Shown here piece by piece: positions 58,145 through 64,000 of a DNA stretch of 64,000 bases. The stretch's first letter is position 1. Each line of letters opens with the position of its first letter. The notes under the pieces were generated by a model that was not told the origin of the DNA, did not search any database, and worked only from the letters and a program-made list of their open reading frames with translations. Position numbers and translations under genes: made by a program. The stretch comes from Adiantum capillus-veneris (Eukaryota; Streptophyta; Polypodiopsida; Polypodiales; Pteridaceae), in the NCBI GenBank assembly GCA_014529385.2, contig CM043959.1, forward strand, positions 3,253,358 to 3,317,357, written 5' to 3'.

Positions 58145-58555
58145 TCACAAGAGATCCAGCATCGGTCGCTGGCGGATCTCATCAATCTCCTCCATGGTCA
58201 GTAGTCTGACCGGGCGTCGTGCATGTCGAGCCAAAGTAATCCGAATCCTCTGATGCAGCCTCCGTCGATGCTGTGTAGTCCTCCGCAGTCATGGGCGTCT
58301 GGATCTCCCCAGCTCAGTCGCTCGGTCGATCAGTGTGCCTCTGGTGTGAGACGACGAGTTGTGTTGTGGTAGTAACTCCTCCGAGCGTCCAGTGGCAGCT
58401 CTAAAGAAATCTGTGATCTGTCTCTGAGACTGGCTAGCCTGTCCTCTCATCAAGCTCTCTCTGTGTCTGCGTAGCTTGAGCAAAAACAAACCCAAGCATC
58501 TCCGATCCTCGTACTGCATGACTCTAGAGAATGGTCCAAAGCCCTCTCTGAACAA
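58145..58555 (-). pseudogene. unknown ORF with PIP-box-like motif inside the LTR
   Basis: The ATG at 58553-58555 opens 136 codons, broken only by one TGA (58289-58291, where an Arg codon CGA is likely). The protein is strongly basic, Arg-rich, and has QRQITDFF about residue 44, which fits the PCNA-interacting PIP-box pattern Q-x-x-(I/L/M)-x-x-F-F. It ends TMEEIDEIRQRPMLDLL. I do not recognise the family. It runs antisense to the surrounding LTR and has no counterpart in the LTR at 63115, so it was probably captured or inserted. A chance frame is possible. Confidence 0.4.
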
Positions 58556-58580
58556 GCAATGGAAGTGGCCTCGTATCTCA

Positions 58581-58583
<3 letters not shown>

Positions 58584-58643
<60 letters not shown>
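58584..58643. repeat. GA microsatellite
   Basis: About 30 GA units at the edge of the foreign segment in the LTR. Confidence 0.95.
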
Positions 58644-58644
<1 letters not shown>

Positions 58645-58938
58645 CTTTTGATTTTTCAGCTTTTGGGCTCTGCTTTTGGCATCCCTTGTAAACATTTAAA
58701 TAAGTAGGCAGGGCGTCACAATCTGGACGCAGAGTCTGAGAGTGAGCGTCTGCCTACTCTCTTGTACTTTGAACACAGATTAATACAAAAAGAAATACCG
58801 AAAGGTCTTTGGGGACAATATCTCTAGACACGGAACTCCGCAGGCGGGCCAGTGTCGAATCAATTGTGAACTGTTTTGAAGTGATTTATTGTGGTGTCGT
58901 AGTAGATTCTTGACTTGGAGAGTCCAAGTCTGTTACAG

Positions 58939-58950
58939 TGGTATCAGAGC
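58939..58950 (+). promoter_or_regulatory. primer-binding site, initiator tRNA-Met
   Basis: TGGTATCAGAGC, a perfect 12-base match, one base after the LTR end ACA. Confidence 0.9.
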
Positions 58951-59753
58951 ACGGCCGATTTCTCTCCTACACGAAATCCGATCCTTTTTACGCGGCACTT
59001 GTGGCTTCAGACAGAGATCAGTCGACTTCCTCTGCATCCGGGGATGCAGAAAAACATCACAACGAAGATTCACACGAGGAGTACGGCCCGCCTCGGCCTT
59101 CTCAGGCGGAGCTCGAAGAGATGGAGCGTCGACGATTGATCGGCGATGCAACAAAGATGATGCTTAATTTTGCGAAGGCTACAGTGGACGCTTATTGCGA
59201 GAGATTTTGGAGCTCTTTTCTACCCGCCTCTTCATTTAAGAAGATCTCGTTCAAGGAACAGATTGAGCGGTTTACCTTGGGTCTTCCTACAGAGATCCGA
59301 GATCACTGCTTGAAACAAAAGTCAGCTTCCATTCAGGAGTTGATGAGTCATGCGAAACGGGGTTTTGCCATTCACTCGGGGGCAGTTTGACCTATCCCAC
59401 ATATGAAATCATGACGCAAAGGGCTGAACAGACTTCGACAAATGAAAGTAGAAAGACAAAGAGCAACCCAGGAAAGAAAGAAAAATGCACGACCCAAACT
59501 CACTCCTCAAGAGAGAGCTCTCTACATCAAGGAGGGGAAGTGCTTTGGATGTGGGGAAACTGGGCATATCTCCGCGAAGTGCCCTAAAAAGGCACAGAAA
59601 GAACAGAACGACAAGGACGATGAGAGGCCTGAGAGTTCGAGCGCAACGGAGGACTGTGGCAAAAAAGGTAAGATGAAAACAGGACTGGTTCCAGATTGCG
59701 TGGGTACTGATCCCAACACGTTGGACAAGAGAATAGAACTTTGCCGAGCTTGA
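58951..59753 (+). pseudogene. chromovirus Gag
   Basis: One frame through 59753, with stops near 59388 and 59412. No ATG is seen at the usual place, so the true start is not fixed. Visible parts: an acidic N-terminus, DAYCERFWSSFLPASSFKKI and FTLGLPTEIRDHCLKQK of the gag domain, and zinc knuckle CFGCGETGHISAKC (CX2CX4HX4C, near 59540). It is shorter than usual for the family; a large part of the capsid region is missing between residues about 75 and 85. Confidence 0.75.
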
Positions 59754-62396
59754 GGCGAGCTTGGGGCAAAGTGAAAGACCAAGAAGCCAAGGCCAACTTC
59801 ATTTCACCTGAATTGACGGCACAGGAGGCAGTTCTAGCGGCACCCGGCAAGGACGTAGCCATTACATAGGTCATTGGCAAACTTCGGTTGCATTGTTAGG
59901 GGTATTCATGAGGACTTCTACATAATGCCTTTGGAAGGTTGTGATGTTCTCTAGGGAATTCCCTGGTACCACAAGAACAACGCCATGGTCGACTACCGAG
60001 CGAGGAAAGCGACTTTGACCACAGAGAAGGGCAGAACCATTGTACTCGATGTAAAACTTAAGGGCGAGTCTATCCCTATTGTATCGGCTTCGGCCGTTTC
60101 AAAATTAATGAAATCCAATCTATTTGTTTACTCGATCTTTTTGAAAGAGTTGAGTGATGAGGATAGGACAAATATGTCTGAACTTGATAAAGAACGTCAA
60201 GATTTTCTCCACTCTCATGCCGATTGCTTCTCAAAGGGCCTGCCACGCGAGTTACCACCCGCTCGTCCTGAAGATCATACCATTGATCTGATACCTGGAA
60301 GCACACCACTGAACCGGCCACCTTAGCGTGCGAGTGGAGCCCAGAACGAAGAGATTATGAATCAGGTGAAAGACCTCTTGGAAAAGGGTCTTGTCCAGCC
60401 TAGTACCTCACCGTACTGCTCTCCAGTGTTGTTGGTTTTGAAGAAAGACGGATCTTGGAGAATGTGCATCGATTATAGAGCTCTCAACAAAATCACCATC
60501 AAGAACAGATTTCCGATTCCTAGAATCCATGATATACTTGACCGACTTCAAGGATCCTCGTGCTTTAGGAGGATCGACTTGAAAAGAGGATATCATCAAA
60601 TCCGAATCACGCCGGGAGATGTCTACAAGACAGCCTTTCGGACGACTTTTGGGTTATTTGAGTCTTTGATGATGCCTTTGGCCTAACCAATGCTCCTGCG
60701 ACATTTAACCAGATGATGGACAGGATTTTTTGAGAGTATAGACTATTTGTTGGCACTTTCTTTAACGATATCATTGTTTTCTCCAAGGATGAGGCAAAAC
60801 ACAGAGAACATCTGCTTCAAGTCTTTCAGCCTTTCAAGCATTACGAGATCACAAGTTGGTGATTAATGCGAAGAAAAGTGAATTTTTCCTACCAGAGATA
60901 CCTTTTTGGGACACATTGTGTCAGCAGCAGGAGTGCAGATGGATCCGGCCAAGATAGAGACTATCCGTGGTTGGACAGATTTGAAGAATGTCCATGAAGT
61001 CAGAAGCTTCTTGGGATTGTGCTCGTACTACAGGCGGTTCATTAGAAAGTTTCCAAAGGTTGCTTCCCCTTTGCATATCTTGACACAAAGGAGTCCCTTT
61101 CTCGTGGGGACCCACAAAGGTGACTGCATTTCAATCTTTGAAAGAGAAATTGACTACGGGACCAGTTTTGACTTTGCCGGACTTGTAGAAGTCATTCGAG
61201 GTATATTGTGATGCTTGTGGTCGTAGTCTGGGTGTGGTCTTAATGCAAGAAGGCCATGTCATTGATTACGAGAGCCGATTGTTCTCAAGGCCAGAATTGA
61301 CAGCACGGATTTATGAGAAAGAGCTTTTGGCGGTTATCCATGCTCTTACTCAGTGGCGGCAATACCTACTCGGAGCGGATTTGACTGTCTTTACAGACCA
61401 TCAGAGTTTACGCTACTTCTTGTCACAGAAGCAACTATAGGAAAAGCAGATGCGGTGGGCGAATATCTTGTCATAGTTTCACTTCCAAATTGTCCATCTG
61501 TAGGGACAGAAGAATTTGGAGACAGATGCTTTGTCTCAAAAGCCGTTGGTTCTGGCTATTTCCGCGATACATCATTGGAGCTTCGGCGATATGGTCGATC
61601 AGTATGCCACAGATACAAATTTTGCAAACATTTCACGCGGATACGGGATGGGGAGACAGTAGCGAGATATTCCATTCGGGATGGCTACTTGATGAGGAAA
61701 ACCATGTTGTGCGTTACACAGTCGTTGAGGGAAAAGGTTATGACTGAATGCCACTATCCACCTTCTACGGGTCACTGCGGCATTGCTACCACCTTGAAAG
61801 GGGTAGAGAGATACTTCTTTTGGCCGAGACTCAAGAAGGATGCGGACGAGTTTGTGCGCAGTTGCTTGGTATGCCAGAAGGCCAAGTTTGACACGCATAA
61901 AGCACAAGGATTGTTACAGCCTTTGCCCATACCCACCCGCCCCTGGGAAAGTATTGCAATGGATTTTTTTTTCATTTTTGATCTCCCGAGAACACGGAGT
62001 GGTCACAATGGTATCTGGACTGTTATTGACAAATTTAGCAAGCAAGCTCATTTCATTCCAGTGAAGAAAACAGTCAAGCCGGATCACTTAGCGAGACTGT
62101 TTGTGGCCCAGATCTTTAGATTACATGGCATGTCCGAGACGATTGTATCCGACAGGGACCCCAGATTTACGAGTTTGTTTTGGAAGGCAAGTTGGGAGAA
62201 CATTGGCACGCGGTTGCAGTTCTCGTCATCTTTCCACCCGCAAACTGACGGACAATCTAAGATTGCCAATTCAGTGGTTTTAGATTTATTGAAGTCTTAT
62301 ATCTCAGATCAGAAGACTCAATGGGAAAAGCATCTACCTTTGGTGGAATTTGCCTACAATAACATTACAATCTTCGACGGGGAAGGCGCCATTTGA
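59754..62396 (+). pseudogene. chromovirus Pol: RT, RNase H and integrase
   Basis: The protease core is largely gone; only LEGCDVL-GIPWY and the following strand remain (about 59930-59970). Reverse transcriptase runs from KGLPRELPPARPEDHTIDLI through LVQPSTSPYCSPVLLVLKKD, MCIDYRALNKITIKNRFPIP and GYHQIRI. The active-site box at 60758-60769 reads F-F-N-D instead of F-x-D-D. RNase H: LGVVLMQEGHVIDYESR, TDHQSLRYFL. Integrase: zinc region ending CLVCQKAKFDTHK, then MDFFFIFDLPRTRSG, IVSDRDPRF and HPQTDGQSKIAN, where the third catalytic residue Glu is Lys (AAG at 62259). Many frameshifts. Both RT and integrase are therefore dead. Confidence 0.9.
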
Positions 62397-62445
62397 GATG
62401 ATTTAAGGTGCGTCGAAGGTTCCACCCTTCCTAAGCACGAAAGAT

Positions 62446-62950
62446 ATGATTTTTGAAGCTGACGAGTACACGCGCGACTTGGACACGGCTTTTGCCAAGG
62501 TCCGCAAGGCTTTGCAAAAATCTCAGGAAAGACAGAAAAAGGCAGCGGATCGCCATCGTCGCGATTTGAAATTGAAGGAGAATGATTGGGTGCTGTTACG
62601 TTTTGAGAAGGCATGCCTGAGAAAGAAGAAGGGAAAGGAGAGGCTTTTTTCCAAAGCTTAGTATGAGATACTACGGACCTTTCCAGATCTCCGAAAAGAT
62701 CAATGATGTCTCCTTCCCACTGAAACTCCCTGACACTTGGAGGATTCACAATGCATTTCATGTGAGTCTCTTGAAACCTTTTAAAGGTGATGTGCCCGAA
62801 GATGGGGAGCCTGATGAGCAATCCGAAGTGGAAGAAAACGAGGAGATCCTTGTTCTTGAACAGATTTTGGCACATAAGGACAAAAAGAATAAGAATAAAC
62901 ATGTATTATTTGAATACAGTGATTGCATCTCAGATTTCATAGCAAAATAA
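62446..62950 (+). pseudogene. chromovirus integrase C-terminus with truncated chromodomain
   Basis: 62446-62661 and 62663-62950 give KSQERQKKAADRHRRDLKLK, KYYGPF-like [28 protein letters not shown] and an acidic stretch leading to [12 protein letters not shown], the start of the chromodomain found at the end of plant chromovirus integrases. The rest of the chromodomain (the aromatic-cage region) is replaced by a short end, [16 protein letters not shown], so targeting to modified chromatin would be lost. One frameshift occurs at about 62660. Confidence 0.8.
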
Positions 62951-63114
62951 AAGAAAGTGGAGCATGGGGCACAACTCAATTGTGGTACGGGAGGCCGCTC
63001 TGGTACAAGATACAATCTCTCAAGATATTGGTGTCAAACTCACCTATCCTCACTACGTGTTAGGTATTCCTCTTTAAAAGATTAGGCTACGAAGCATGTG
63101 GTTCCCATATCATC

Positions 63115-64000
63115 TGTCACAAATTGCTGACGTGTCAAGCCACTGAAACCTAGAGCCGACTTGTAGATCTCGACCGAGGGGCCTAAACCCTAAAACCAAA
63201 AAAGTAGCAGAAGACGTTTTCACCAACTTACAGGTTCTTGCCAAGTGCGCCTAATTTTGAAGAAGTTTCCACCAAATTATGGAACCCCGTCCGATGGGGC
63301 CCAAGTGGCTAGGATTAAAATAAAGCAAGACCCACACAGACACACACACACTCAAACCAAATTGCGTGGAGAACTGATGACGTGGCATGAGTATACGGCA
63401 ATCCCAAATTTTGCGTTGACTTGCTAACGTGGCAAAATAAACAGGTCCCGTAAAACGCGCTGACAGTGCCGACATGGCAGTTTCCAATGGCTGCTTTTGG
63501 GAGGCCAGATGCTTTTAGAACATGAATGCTTTTTATGTAAATTGCTTTTAGAGGCCAGAGGCCTTTAAATATGACCCATGGGCTCTCACTCTGACAGTCT
63601 ACCCGCGGGAGATGCACAGCAGAGCCATGGGAGTTGTACCTTGTTGAAGCAACATAAAGAAATACCGAAAGGGGTGCAAGGGTTTGGGGCCAGTGCTGTC
63701 TTGGAATGGAACTCCGCCACTCCCCGTCTTGTGTGTCATGCATCTCTTTCACGTCAGTTGTTATTTTAAGTGCTTAACGTTGTTCGATCTATTCTTTTCC
63801 GTTGGCAAGTGTGACGTGGTGCCCGTTCCCATTATATGATATATCATTTGCCTCTCTATTACTAGGCATATTGCTCACATAGCAATCCTACAACTCCTCA
63901 AAGGCTCCATCAAATCTACTAAGAGCCCCTCCTCGGGCTCTTTGTGGCAACAGTTATAGAGCTCATCATCACGCTAGCAATTCTGAGGTTTAGTCCAAGA
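63115..64000 (+). repeat. 3' LTR of chromovirus or related LTR, runs out of the window
   Basis: Begins TGTCACAAATTGCTGACGTG, like the other LTRs, and has AAAGAAATACCGAAAGG (63655) and GGAACTCCGCC (63707). Much of it differs from the 57699-58937 LTR, so it may belong to a related subfamily, or the element is a chimera. Its end is not fixed. Confidence 0.55.

Larger units (their letters stand above)
57699..58937 (+). repeat. 5' LTR of chromovirus, interrupted
   Basis: Starts TGTCACAACTTGG and ends GTCTGTTACA, one base before the primer-binding site. At 1239 bp it is longer than expected because the middle (about 58000-58583) carries unrelated sequence with an antisense ORF and a GA run. The part near 58789 has AAAGAAATACCGAAAGG and GGAACTCCGCAGG, shared with the other LTR pieces. 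Confidence 0.65.

Overview
The window reads as a stretch of a large, repeat-choked land-plant nuclear genome. Evidence: one spliced gene with short GT-AG introns encoding the catalytic half of mitochondrial dihydrolipoamide succinyltransferase (DLST, the E2 of 2-oxoglutarate dehydrogenase); many plant-type LTR retrotransposons primed by initiator tRNA-Met; CACTA (En/Spm) transposase remnants; a pentatricopeptide-repeat fragment; and abundant CT/GA and CA microsatellites. The wording of the PPR fragment and the mixture of element lineages fit a fern or other early-diverging vascular plant, but that placement is an inference. Apart from DLST, I find no gene that is clearly a working host gene.

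Layout. 0-9 kb: sparse repeats, an endonuclease-like fragment, a Ty3 integrase fragment, the N-terminal and central part of a CACTA TNP2 transposase, then a 1.3-kb array of six CGCG-centred palindromes. 9-18 kb: two copies of one Ty3-like Gag in opposite orientation. The plus copy continues into protease, a second protease-like domain whose catalytic motif is lost, and a long tail with W-(I/L)-P-(K/R) motifs, with no reverse transcriptase. 18-23 kb: a minus-strand, internally deleted LTR element (Gag, protease, start of RT). 23.8-29.1 kb: a nearly full-length Ty1/copia element in one frame with four nonsense codons. 29.9-36 kb: a decayed minus-strand relative of the 9-kb element, preceded at 36.5-37.8 kb by a second palindrome array. 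39-42 kb: a plus-strand copy of the 18-23 kb family. 42.8-44.2 kb: the C-terminal part of a TNP2 transposase. 44.6-48.5 kb: a complete, short, non-autonomous copia element with 190-bp LTRs and target-site duplication GTTAT. 48.5-53.8 kb: low-information DNA with a Cys-rich ORF remnant and a PPR fragment. 53.85-55.29 kb: six DLST exons on the minus strand. 55.3-64 kb: a cluster of LTR fragments and a chromovirus lying where the upstream DLST exons would be expected.

How things fit together. Most of the sequence is the product of repeated retroelement insertion, internal deletion and decay, and many of the nonsense codons look like C-to-T or G-to-A changes, as expected for methylated repeats. 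The most unusual material is the 9-14.7 kb lineage (Gag, protease, pseudo-protease, W-P-K tail) and the CGCG-centred palindrome arrays found upstream of gag in two members of that lineage.
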